A stretch of 5,893 nt of DNA from Deltaproteobacteria bacterium UBA5329. GTDB lineage: Bacteria > Desulfobacterota > Syntrophorhabdia > Syntrophorhabdales > Syntrophorhabdaceae. The notes under the pieces were generated by a model. That model did not search any database and was not told the DNA's origin. It saw nothing but the letters and a program-made list of their open reading frames with translations. Position numbers and translations under genes: made by a program. The DNA is taken from the NCBI GenBank assembly GCA_002408185.1, contig DHQV01000098.1:4997-10889 (forward strand), in the 5' to 3' direction. Shown one piece after another: positions 1 to 5,768 of this stretch. Every line of letters starts with the position of its first letter. Position 1 is the stretch's first letter.

Positions 1-119
1 CCGTCCATTACATCGACGTGGATCCAATCCGCGCCTGCCTCTTCAACATCCCGTATCTCCTGTCCAAGGCGCAGGAAATCACAGGACAGTATGGACGGTG
101 CAATGAGTATATCCTTCAT
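1..119 (-). CDS. rpe: Ribulose-phosphate 3-epimerase, N-terminal 39 residues (partial)
   Basis: This enzyme interconverts D-ribulose 5-phosphate and D-xylulose 5-phosphate in the cytoplasmic pentose phosphate pathway. Only the N-terminus is present; the gene continues past the left edge. The translation starts MKDILIAPSILSCDF and reaches the motif GADWIHVDVMDG, which together are the family signature. S9 is the conserved substrate-site serine. H34 and D36 match the first two metal ligands of the TIM-barrel epimerase. Most homologues have Ala where C13 sits (ILSADF), a minor variation. The ATG at 117-119 is supported by a GGAGG four bases upstream. It is the last visible gene of the operon, 13 bp after the PASTA gene. 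The identity is clear despite the truncation. Confidence 0.93.
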   Translation of the reverse strand, partial: MKDILIAPSILSCDFLRLGQEIRDVEEAGADWIHVDVMD

Positions 120-123
120 AAGG

Positions 124-128
124 CCTCC
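124..128 (-). promoter_or_regulatory. Shine-Dalgarno site of rpe
   Basis: GGAGG on the minus strand lies four bases before the rpe ATG, inside the 13-bp gap after the PASTA gene stop. It fixes the rpe start and indicates independent ribosome loading within the operon. Confidence 0.7.
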
Positions 129-132
129 GGCA

Positions 133-825
133 CTAGTGGATAGTGATAGTAATTTCCTCGGTTGACGCGAATAATGTCTTGGGAGTCACCGAGTAAACAA
201 TGCCCCGTGATTCTGAATTATCTCCCCGGGCGTAACTGATCTTGTATTTGATGCCCCTCATTTCCAGTTCGTCGGCAAGCTCATTGTAATTTATGTTCTT
301 TGTATCCGGCATCAGGTAATATGCTTTTGGTTCCGTACCAACAAAAAGAGTGACCTTGCCATATTCAAGGATATCACTTCCCTGTGCGGGCAGCTGCGCG
401 ATAACTCTATCCGTCTTCAGGCTGGGGACCATCACCGTTTTATCCAGAACGAGACGCTTTTCGTTGACCATCTTTTGTGCTTCTTCGGTGGTGAGCCCAA
501 CGAAACCCGGTGTTTTCATCAACTCCGGGCCTTCTGAAACGATGACGTACACGACACGCCCCTTCTTCGTCGATATGTTGGCATCAGGCTTTTGAACGGT
601 AATATGATTATAAGGCACATCATTTCGCCTTTCGTACCTGAGCACGACGAGGTCAAGGCCCTTGTCTCTTACCAAAACCCGGGCATCCTCCACCGTTTTA
701 CCCCGGATATCGGGGCAGATCGTCGTCTGCTGAAATTTGAGGAGGAGACTGATCGTCAAATATGTCGACAGGCCGAAGACGATAACGGGCGCTAAAATGC
801 ATGTTGCGATCTTTATGAGCTTCAT
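133..825 (-). CDS. Membrane-anchored protein with three PASTA domains
   Basis: This is a 230-residue protein with one N-terminal transmembrane segment (about residues 5-29) and no cleavage motif, so the rest should lie outside the cytoplasmic membrane. Three PASTA-like repeats follow: about 35-98 (starting near CPDIRGKTVEDA and ending VYVIVSEGP), 102-165 (TPGFVGLTTEEA to VTLFVGTEP) and a more diverged one at 170-230 (MPDTKNINYNELADELEMRG to the end). PASTA domains are known from peptidoglycan-sensing Ser/Thr kinases and class B penicillin-binding proteins. Here no kinase or transpeptidase domain is present, so cell-wall binding is only an inference. The ATG overlaps the rsmB stop as ATGA, which suggests translational coupling; no strong ribosome site is visible. 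In related bacteria a PASTA protein of this kind sits between rsmB and rpe, so the context agrees. Confidence 0.85.
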   Translation of the reverse strand: MKLIKIATCILAPVIVFGLSTYLTISLLLKFQQTTICPDIRGKTVEDARVLVRDKGLDLVVLRYERRNDVPYNHITVQKPDANISTKKGRVVYVIVSEGPELMKTPGFVGLTTEEAQKMVNEKRLVLDKTVMVPSLKTDRVIAQLPAQGSDILEYGKVTLFVGTEPKAYYLMPDTKNINYNELADELEMRGIKYKISYARGDNSESRGIVYSVTPKTLFASTEEITITIH

Positions 826-2066
826 AGCTTTCTTAGTCGTGCTATAAAGAAACCGTCCATAGCCGTTTCATGGGGCAGTGAAATGAAATAATCCTTATTA
901 AACAGGAACGGAAGCGGATTTTCAAGTATAAACTTCTTTTCTTTTGCAAGGTTGTTGATGACATCGAGAGTTTCCTCTGGTTCAAAGGAGCACACGCTGT
1001 AGATCATTCGCCCGCCTTCGGAGAGCAGGTCCCATAACGAACTGAGCATGGCAAGCTGAAGTTGGGCGAACCGGATGACCTCGGCTTTCGTGCGCCGCCA
1101 TTTGATCTCCGGGTGTTTACGAATAATACCAAGGGATGAACACGGTGCGTCGACAAGGACCGTATCAAAGCTATTGGATGCGAAGGGTGGCTTCAGCACA
1201 TCCCCGCAGACGACAGGGACATTGAGCGCCGAAAGCGTGATACGTTTCATATCGATATCCATTGCATGGACAGAAGAATGGGGGCAAAGCTGTATGATCT
1301 GCTTTGTCTTGGTGCCAGAGCCCGAGCAGGCGTCGAGGATCCTTTTCCCGGCAGCCTGCTCTACGGCTATCCCCGCAAGTTGAGATGCCTCACCCTGAAT
1401 ACTCAGGAGCCCTTTCCGGAATGCAGAGGTTGCCATGACGGGAAGCAGTCTGTCCACCGTCAGGGAGGATGGTGCATAAGTCCCCTGCGCGGCGATAACT
1501 CCTCTATCCGCCAGTTCCCGTTTCGCCTCTTCAACCGGCAGCCTGGCGGTGTTCACGCGAAGGGCGAACCGGGGCCCCTTCATCAATTCCGCCAGGAGTT
1601 TGTCGGTTGCCTCATTTCCGAATTGCCGGGCCCACTTTCTGTAAAGCCAGTGCGGAAAACTTTTGCGCACCTTGTCTCGTTCGGGGAGGTCCCTCAACTC
1701 GGTGTCGTTTACAAATCGTCTCAAGACCGCGTTCAAGAATCCGGCAACAAATTTCCCGTGTTCGCTTTTGGCGAACTCGACCGATTCCTTGATCACATGA
1801 TAGTGAGCTTTTTTCATAAAACCCACCTGGTAGAGCGCCGTCCAGAGAAGATACCGTACCTCCTTTTGGACCGGTTTTGTGGAATAACGGGAAACGATAA
1901 AGTCGAGGTACCCTCGCCAGCGTATGACGCCCGAGGCTAACTCGTAGATAAGTGCCCGCTGGGAATCGTCAAGCTTTGACCGGGAAAAAATGCTGTCAAT
2001 GGTCTCATCAAGGAATCTGCCGGATTCAACATCACGGATGATCCGGATTGAGGTGGCCCGTAAAAT
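822..2066 (-). CDS. rsmB: 16S rRNA (cytosine(967)-C(5))-methyltransferase RsmB; start codon uncertain
   Basis: RsmB methylates C967 of 16S rRNA with S-adenosylmethionine in the cytoplasm. The frame encodes an N-terminal NusB-like RNA-binding domain, with recognisable pieces SQRALIYELASGVIRWRGYL, LLWTALYQVGF and GFLNAVLRRF. A Rossmann methyltransferase domain follows: motif I ILDACSGSGTKT, the acidic motif AMDID, motif IV VDAPCSSLGIIRKHPEIKW and motif VI IYSVCSFEPEE. The two active cysteines of m5C methyltransferases are C309 (DAPCS) and C359 (SVCS), numbered from the start used here. The first usual start codon in frame is GTG at 1824-1826, giving 334 residues and cutting the NusB domain in half. 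The frame stays open up to 2108 without ATG, GTG or TTG. I place the start at ATT (2064-2066), giving 414 residues against about 430 in E. coli; ATC at 2085-2087 is an alternative. The gene lies about 10 bp after htpX and overlaps the PASTA gene by 4 bp. Confidence 0.88.
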   Translation of the reverse strand: MLRATSIRIIRDVESGRFLDETIDSIFSRSKLDDSQRALIYELASGVIRWRGYLDFIVSRYSTKPVQKEVRYLLWTALYQVGFMKKAHYHVIKESVEFAKSEHGKFVAGFLNAVLRRFVNDTELRDLPERDKVRKSFPHWLYRKWARQFGNEATDKLLAELMKGPRFALRVNTARLPVEEAKRELADRGVIAAQGTYAPSSLTVDRLLPVMATSAFRKGLLSIQGEASQLAGIAVEQAAGKRILDACSGSGTKTKQIIQLCPHSSVHAMDIDMKRITLSALNVPVVCGDVLKPPFASNSFDTVLVDAPCSSLGIIRKHPEIKWRRTKAEVIRFAQLQLAMLSSLWDLLSEGGRMIYSVCSFEPEETLDVINNLAKEKKFILENPLPFLFNKDYFISLPHETAMDGFFIARLRKL

Positions 2067-2076
2067 ATTTCCGAAA

Positions 2077-2928
2077 TCAGCGCCGATAGGCCATATCCTC
2101 CAGCCTTCTTATCCTCTCCTCGATGGGCGGGTGAGTGCTGAATAAAGACAGGATGCCGCCAGCATTGAGCGGGTTCACGATAAAAAGAGGCGCGGTTGAC
2201 GGGTTGGCATCGCTCATGGGATGTCGCTCTACACCCGCAGTCAATTTGCGCAAGGCACCGGCGAGATAAAGGGGGTTCCCGCAGAGACGCGCCCCTCCAT
2301 CATCGGCAAGGTATTCGCGCGAACGGGATATTGCAAGCTGAATGAGCATTGCGGCGAATGCTGCAATGACCGAAAAGATTATTACTGTAAATATATTTCC
2401 ACCCTCATCGTCATCACTGTGCCCGCCTCCGAAGAATGCGGCAAATCGCGCCCAGTTGGCTATCATAGTTATTGCTCCGGCCAATGTTGCGGCCACGCTT
2501 TGTATCAGGATGTCACGGTGTTTGACGTGGGAGAGTTCATGCGCCAGTACTCCTTCCAGTTCTTCCCGGGTAAGTATGCGCAGGATGCCCGTTGTCACCG
2601 CGACAACGCTATGCTCCGGGTCGCGCCCCGTTGCGAATGCATTCGGGCTGTCATTCTCTATAATATACACCCTTGGCATTGGAAGGCCATCGCGCCCCGC
2701 GAGCGATGCGACTAAGCCATATAATTGCGGCGCTTCGTTTTCGGTAATCTCCCGTGCGCTGTACATTCTCAGCACGATCTTGTCGCAAAACCAGTAGCTG
2801 ACGAAATTCATGACAAAGGCAACCGCGAAGGCGATCATCGCCCCGGACTTGCCGCCGATAACGCCGCCAAGACCGACGAGAATGACGGTCAACACTACCA
2901 TGAGGAAGAAAGTCTTGAATGTGTTCAT
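2077..2928 (-). CDS. htpX: Membrane zinc metalloprotease HtpX (peptidase family M48B)
   Basis: HtpX is a cytoplasmic-membrane protease that degrades damaged or misassembled membrane proteins. The 283-residue length is normal (E. coli 293). N-terminal hydrophobic segments lie at about residues 5-22 and 29-47. The zinc motif HELSH is at 130-134 with H130 and H134 as ligands and E131 as catalytic base. The third ligand is E205 in SRSREYLADD. Two more hydrophobic stretches, about 141-165 and 178-200, sit between them. The C-terminus THPPIEERIRRLEDMA is typical of full-length members, so the gene is intact. The ATG at 2926-2928 has a G-rich, weak ribosome site (GGGGG) a few bases upstream and lies about 22 bases after the predicted transcript start. 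It is the first gene of the operon, before rsmB. Confidence 0.95.
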   Translation of the reverse strand: MNTFKTFFLMVVLTVILVGLGGVIGGKSGAMIAFAVAFVMNFVSYWFCDKIVLRMYSAREITENEAPQLYGLVASLAGRDGLPMPRVYIIENDSPNAFATGRDPEHSVVAVTTGILRILTREELEGVLAHELSHVKHRDILIQSVAATLAGAITMIANWARFAAFFGGGHSDDDEGGNIFTVIIFSVIAAFAAMLIQLAISRSREYLADDGGARLCGNPLYLAGALRKLTAGVERHPMSDANPSTAPLFIVNPLNAGGILSLFSTHPPIEERIRRLEDMAYRR

Positions 2929-2956
2929 ACAACCCCCGACCAGTATTGTCGTTTAT

Positions 2957-2984
2957 ATTATATACATTTTGCCGTATTTATCAA
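2957..2984 (-). promoter_or_regulatory. Sigma-70 promoter of the htpX-rsmB-PASTA-rpe operon
   Basis: On the minus strand a -35 box TTGATA (2979-2984, five of six matches to TTGACA) is followed by a 16-bp spacer and a perfect -10 box TATAAT (2957-2962). Transcription should begin near 2950, leaving a leader of about 22 bases before the htpX ATG. The region upstream is very AT-rich, which could act as an UP element. An inverted repeat overlaps the -35 box. Confidence 0.75.
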
Positions 2985-3009
2985 TATTCCGAATAATATG
3001 AAAATATTG
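2982..3009 (-). repeat. Inverted repeat overlapping the htpX -35 box (possible operator)
   Basis: Arms CAATATT (2982-2988) and AATATTG (3003-3009) are perfect reverse complements separated by 14 bases, so the arm centres are 21 bp apart, two helical turns. The left arm covers part of the -35 box at 2979-2984. This arrangement would suit a dimeric repressor. The sequence is AT-rich, so chance is a real alternative. Confidence 0.3.
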
Positions 3010-3049
3010 GATTTTTTAAAAACTGTCATACAAGTCGAAAGCAGTGCCC

Positions 3050-4612
3050 TCATTTTTTTCTTGAAAACACTTCGATAGCCGAGCGGCCTTCAAGCGGGCA
3101 TTTATTTTCGCAGATGCCGCAGCCATTACACAGTTCCTCGATCACATACGGCCTCTTCAGCGATATCCTTTCACCGCGATAATCAATATCCGTAACTGAT
3201 TCAAAGCGGATGGCCTTATCGGGTATCGGGCAATGTTCCTCGCAGACCAGGCAATTGAGCTTCTTTGCATAAGGAAGGCATAGATTCCTGTCGATCACGG
3301 CTGTACCTATGATGCTCTTCTTTTTTTCTTCCGGGGAAAGGCGCGGAATTGCCCCTGTCGGGCATACCTGGCCGCAGAGAGTGCAGTTGTATTCGCAATA
3401 TCCCAGGCGTGGGATGATCACCGGCATGAAAATACCGGTGACGCCACCGAGTGAAAAGTCAGGGTACAGTGCCGAGCGCAGGCATACCTTCATGCATTCA
3501 CCACAGCGAACACATTTTTCAAAGAAGATGCCTTCGTCCATGACCCCCGGCGGGCGCAGCAGGCGTATCTGCGCCTGAGGTTTGCGAAAGGAAAATCCCT
3601 TTGCCAGGACAATACCAAATACAACGCTTGTAAGGAGCAAGCGCCGGGACAAAACGGGCTGCCCTGATGTGCCAGCCGTTGAAAAAGACGGCAGCCCGGG
3701 CCTGAAATGTACGCGCCGCACATTACAGGCGGCACGGCAATCCATGCAACGTATGCAGTCTCCGGATTGCGGGATCTCCCCGTCAAATGCTGTCGGGCAA
3801 TTTTTCCGGCAATCCCCGCAATCCTCGCAGAGCCTGCCGGGTATCCGCCTGAATAATGAGAAACGCCCAAAAAGGCCGAGCAAGGTCCCCAACGGGCAGA
3901 TGTTCCGGCACCAGTTCCTTCTTTCAAAGCTTTCGATGGCGAAGATTGAAACGATAAGGACGAACGACACAAAGGAAAGGGGATACAGTGTCTCGCGGAA
4001 GGGCAAAATGTATGCACGCAAGAAATCATGGAGAAACAAGACCGAGTCGCGGCTATCCCCCACAAGTGCATAGAGTGAAGACCATCCCGACCGTGCGGCA
4101 AGGCCCAGGAGCGGATAAAAGAAGAATGCCAGAGCCCTGATCAGCAATGTGATCGGGTCGAAGATACCCGACACATTGACGGAGAACAAAGCGGAAACGA
4201 GAAGTGTAAAGAGCAGGTAATATCTGAATCCTCCCTTGAGGAACCGTACCGGACCCGACTTCGGGATCTTTCGTGTAACGAGATCTATAAGTGTACCTAA
4301 AGGGCAGATCCAGCCGCAGAAGAATCTTCCCAGAAATACGGTGAATAGTACCATCAGGAGGGCAGGAAAAAGGAGCCATGTCAGGGACTTCGCGGCAAGA
4401 ACGTGGCTTACCAGGACAAGCGGGTCCATCCGGAAAAAGCTGTTCACGCCGACATTTATCTCATCCCGGCCCCGATAATCGGTAATGATGAATAGATAGA
4501 GAAACAAGGCAAGAAAGAACAACTGGGAAATCCGGGAAGGGGTAAAGAATCGTACCACGTTCCAGGTTCTACGTTCCACGTCGGCATTTCCCGTCTTTAT
4601 GGTATTCTTCAT
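3050..4612 (-). CDS. NapH-NapG-like fused membrane polyferredoxin with six predicted 4Fe-4S clusters
   Basis: This 520-residue protein joins a NapH-like membrane module to a NapG/MauM-like ferredoxin module. Likely membrane helices are about 28-44, 78-97, 131-149 and 211-228, with another hydrophobic stretch at 155-172. The NapH signatures CGWICPLGT (C99, C103) and CRNICPLGT (C235, C239) follow helices, as in the family. Two clusters come next: C262/265/268/272 and C286/289/292/296. A fifth hydrophobic segment (about 321-340) begins LSRRLLLTS, then four clusters: C367/370/373/377, C406/410/413/417, C445/454/457/461 and C495/498/501/505. NapG and NapH move quinol-derived electrons toward periplasmic nitrate reductase; here no nap gene is near, so the electron partner is unknown. 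The gene is 33 bp after the DUF362 gene and probably co-transcribed. The ribosome site is weak (AGAAG) and residues 11-20 are encoded by a heptamer repeat, so a later GTG start is possible. Confidence 0.85.
   Translation of the reverse strand: MKNTIKTGNADVERRTWNVVRFFTPSRISQLFFLALFLYLFIITDYRGRDEINVGVNSFFRMDPLVLVSHVLAAKSLTWLLFPALLMVLFTVFLGRFFCGWICPLGTLIDLVTRKIPKSGPVRFLKGGFRYYLLFTLLVSALFSVNVSGIFDPITLLIRALAFFFYPLLGLAARSGWSSLYALVGDSRDSVLFLHDFLRAYILPFRETLYPLSFVSFVLIVSIFAIESFERRNWCRNICPLGTLLGLFGRFSLFRRIPGRLCEDCGDCRKNCPTAFDGEIPQSGDCIRCMDCRAACNVRRVHFRPGLPSFSTAGTSGQPVLSRRLLLTSVVFGIVLAKGFSFRKPQAQIRLLRPPGVMDEGIFFEKCVRCGECMKVCLRSALYPDFSLGGVTGIFMPVIIPRLGYCEYNCTLCGQVCPTGAIPRLSPEEKKKSIIGTAVIDRNLCLPYAKKLNCLVCEEHCPIPDKAIRFESVTDIDYRGERISLKRPYVIEELCNGCGICENKCPLEGRSAIEVFSRKK
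4555..4582. repeat. Heptanucleotide repeat, four units, inside the 5' end of the polyferredoxin gene
   Basis: Four consecutive 7-base units on the plus strand read CCACGTT, CCAGGTT, CTACGTT and CCACGTC, each differing from the first by one or two bases. They encode residues 11-20 (DVERRTWNVV) of the fused polyferredoxin on the minus strand. A 7-base period does not fit codon structure, so the tract was probably not shaped by protein selection. Confidence 0.6.
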
Positions 4613-4619
4613 CTTCTGT

Positions 4620-4640
4620 CTGAAACATGAAACCTGAAAC
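4620..4640. repeat. Heptanucleotide repeat, three units, between the DUF362 and polyferredoxin genes
   Basis: Three consecutive 7-base units on the plus strand read CTGAAAC, ATGAAAC and CTGAAAC. They fill most of the 33-bp gap between the two genes and sit just upstream of the polyferredoxin start, where its ribosome site would be expected. The tract lies 37 bases from the other heptamer tract and has the same period but different unit sequence. Confidence 0.6.
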
Positions 4641-4645
4641 CGTCA

Positions 4646-5527
4646 TCAAGCCTTGACGACTTTTATCTTGCCGAGGTTCATCTCACCCAGTCCGCGTTTG
4701 TATGCTGCAACTGTTGTCGAGATCTCATCTGGTTTCATATTGAACAGGGTGGTCGCATATGCATCTGCGGCGACAATGTCCCGTGACGCAATGACCTTGT
4801 TCAGGACCCTGACGTCCTTGAGGTTGCCCCCCTGCGGGCCGTGTCTCACGAGAATACGGGTTGCATCAATGATGGTGAGATGGCTTTTAACAACACTGTT
4901 GATATCGCAGAGTGCATCCTCGATACTGCGGTGGATGTATCCGCGGCTATCGCCCATTATCCCCATCATGTTCTTGAGCCCGAGTGTGAGCCCCGTCAGG
5001 CCGTGATGCTTTGCTATGGGAACATTGATGAGAACATCGGCGGTAAGCGAATCGCTGTAAAGGGCCCATTCCTTCAGGAACTTTCCCCTGATCGCAGTCT
5101 TCTTGAAACGGTCATTTTCCACAAACCTGACCTCGACATTTTTCAGGCCTTTCAAAGCATCCGGTATCCCACAGTTCTCATAGCAGCGGCGGGAGTCGTT
5201 GCAGGTATTGTCAAACACCTTGACCTTCCTGGCCCCTGCCCCCAGGCACTCCTCGACTATTGCTCTGATAACTGTGGGATGGGTAGTTGCCGCGTACTCG
5301 GGCTTCCTGTCCCATGCCATGTTCGGTTTAACGATGACCGTATTCCCCGGCTTGACGAATGACCTCATGCCGCCAAGTGCAGTGACCACTTTACGGGTAA
5401 TGGACGCATAGTCTGTTCCCTCGGCTACCGCGACGGTGCAGACCGGTGCCTGGGAGAAAACATGGGACGGGAGTTGACCGGCAATTATTGTGGAAAGTGC
5501 AAGCTTCAAAAAATTTCTTCGTTTCAT
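4646..5527 (-). CDS. Tat-exported DUF362 domain protein
   Basis: This 293-residue protein begins MKRRNFLKLALS, a clear twin-arginine motif (RRNFLK) followed by a hydrophobic stretch and a likely cleavage region near VFSQA (about 22-26), so it should be exported folded. The rest is a DUF362 domain. It includes KPNMAWDRKPEYAATTHP (about 67-84), the hallmark LINVPIAKHHGLTGL with TLGLKNMMGIMG (166-192), DSRGYIHRSIEDAL (193-206) and the C-terminal ASRDIVAADAYATTLF (247-262). DUF362 has no settled biochemical role. Some members carry ferredoxin clusters, but this one lacks a CX2CX2CX3C set; its cysteines C109, C115 and C119 lie close together. A GGAG five bases before the ATG supports the start. 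The polyferredoxin follows 33 bp downstream, which suggests a redox partnership. Confidence 0.88.
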   Translation of the reverse strand: MKRRNFLKLALSTIIAGQLPSHVFSQAPVCTVAVAEGTDYASITRKVVTALGGMRSFVKPGNTVIVKPNMAWDRKPEYAATTHPTVIRAIVEECLGAGARKVKVFDNTCNDSRRCYENCGIPDALKGLKNVEVRFVENDRFKKTAIRGKFLKEWALYSDSLTADVLINVPIAKHHGLTGLTLGLKNMMGIMGDSRGYIHRSIEDALCDINSVVKSHLTIIDATRILVRHGPQGGNLKDVRVLNKVIASRDIVAADAYATTLFNMKPDEISTTVAAYKRGLGEMNLGKIKVVKA

Positions 5528-5532
5528 CTCAA

Positions 5533-5536
5533 CTCC
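5533..5536 (-). promoter_or_regulatory. Shine-Dalgarno site of the DUF362 gene
   Basis: GGAG on the minus strand with a 5-base spacer precedes the ATG at 5525-5527. It confirms the start that yields the complete twin-arginine signal peptide. Confidence 0.6.
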
Positions 5537-5665
5537 AGCGAGACCGTGAATCTCTCATAGGGTACCACATCTGGCCCTTTTTTTTAAGTGCGTCCAGGAT
5601 TATCGACCCTGCTGTTCTGCTTCTTCGTGTGAATGGTTGATGGCATAATAAACGACCACCACCCC

Positions 5666-5691
5666 CGTCGTCCCGGCTTGCCGGGGCGACG
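5666..5691. repeat. GC-rich palindrome / hairpin, REP-like
   Basis: Arms CGTCGTCCCGGC (5666-5677) and GCCGGGGCGACG (5680-5691) pair over 12 positions with a single G-T wobble and a TT centre. No T-run follows on either strand, so it is not a standard intrinsic terminator. Composition and form resemble the dispersed extragenic palindromes common in bacterial genomes. Copy number elsewhere cannot be judged from this window. Confidence 0.55.
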
Positions 5692-5734
5692 AGTTGATTT
5701 GTTGGGGCCGGGGAGTTATTGAGTACACGATATC

Positions 5735-5762
5735 TTGGCACTTACCAATTAATGGCTATACT
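5735..5762 (+). promoter_or_regulatory. Sigma-70-like promoter for the rightward gene
   Basis: A -35 box TTGGCA (5735-5740) and a -10 box TATACT (5757-5762), each matching five of six consensus bases, are separated by 16 bp. Transcription would start at about 5769, coinciding with the first ATG of the following gene. Confidence 0.55.
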
Positions 5763-5768
5763 TATTAT

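Larger units (their letters stand above)
5528..5768. other. Divergent intergenic region
   Basis: These 241 bases separate the minus-strand DUF362 gene from the plus-strand gene at the right edge. They hold a GC-rich hairpin (5666-5691), a run of eight T (5578-5585) and the rightward promoter (5735-5762). No convincing minus-strand promoter for the DUF362 gene was found. A 70-codon open frame at 5529-5741 on the minus strand crosses the hairpin and was not accepted as a gene. Confidence 0.6.

Noticed and set aside
1266..1940. Long plus-strand open frame of 224 codons
   Set aside because: It lies antisense to rsmB, whose protein has all family motifs. The translation shows no recognisable domain.
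1937..2032. ATG-started 31-codon frame at the rsmB 5' end, considered as the real start followed by a -1 frameshift at the T-run near 1985
   Set aside because: Conserved NusB sequence is already in the rsmB frame upstream of this ATG, so a shift there would not explain the missing start. No good slippery heptamer is present.
2221..2797. Two plus-strand open frames of 164 and 151 codons
   Set aside because: Both are antisense to htpX, which is full length with an intact zinc site.
3010..3049. Possible terminator after the polyferredoxin gene (ACTG..CAGT then T-run on the minus strand)
   Set aside because: The only stem is four base pairs with a 15-base loop, too weak to call.
3490..4379. Minus-strand open frames of 203 and 108 codons and plus-strand frames in the same region
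   Set aside because: They are out-of-frame shadows of the 520-residue polyferredoxin, whose six cysteine clusters establish the true frame.
5560..5585. Weak hairpin (GGG..CCA..TGG..CCC) followed by eight T on the plus strand, a possible intrinsic terminator
   Set aside because: The stem is only six pairs with a two-base bulge, and no plus-strand gene upstream in the window would need it.
5529..5741. 70-codon minus-strand open frame ending just before the DUF362 gene
   Set aside because: It runs through the GC-rich palindrome, resembles no known protein and has arginine-rich, low-information sequence. The last 25 codons look slightly protein-like, so a gene remnant cannot be fully excluded.
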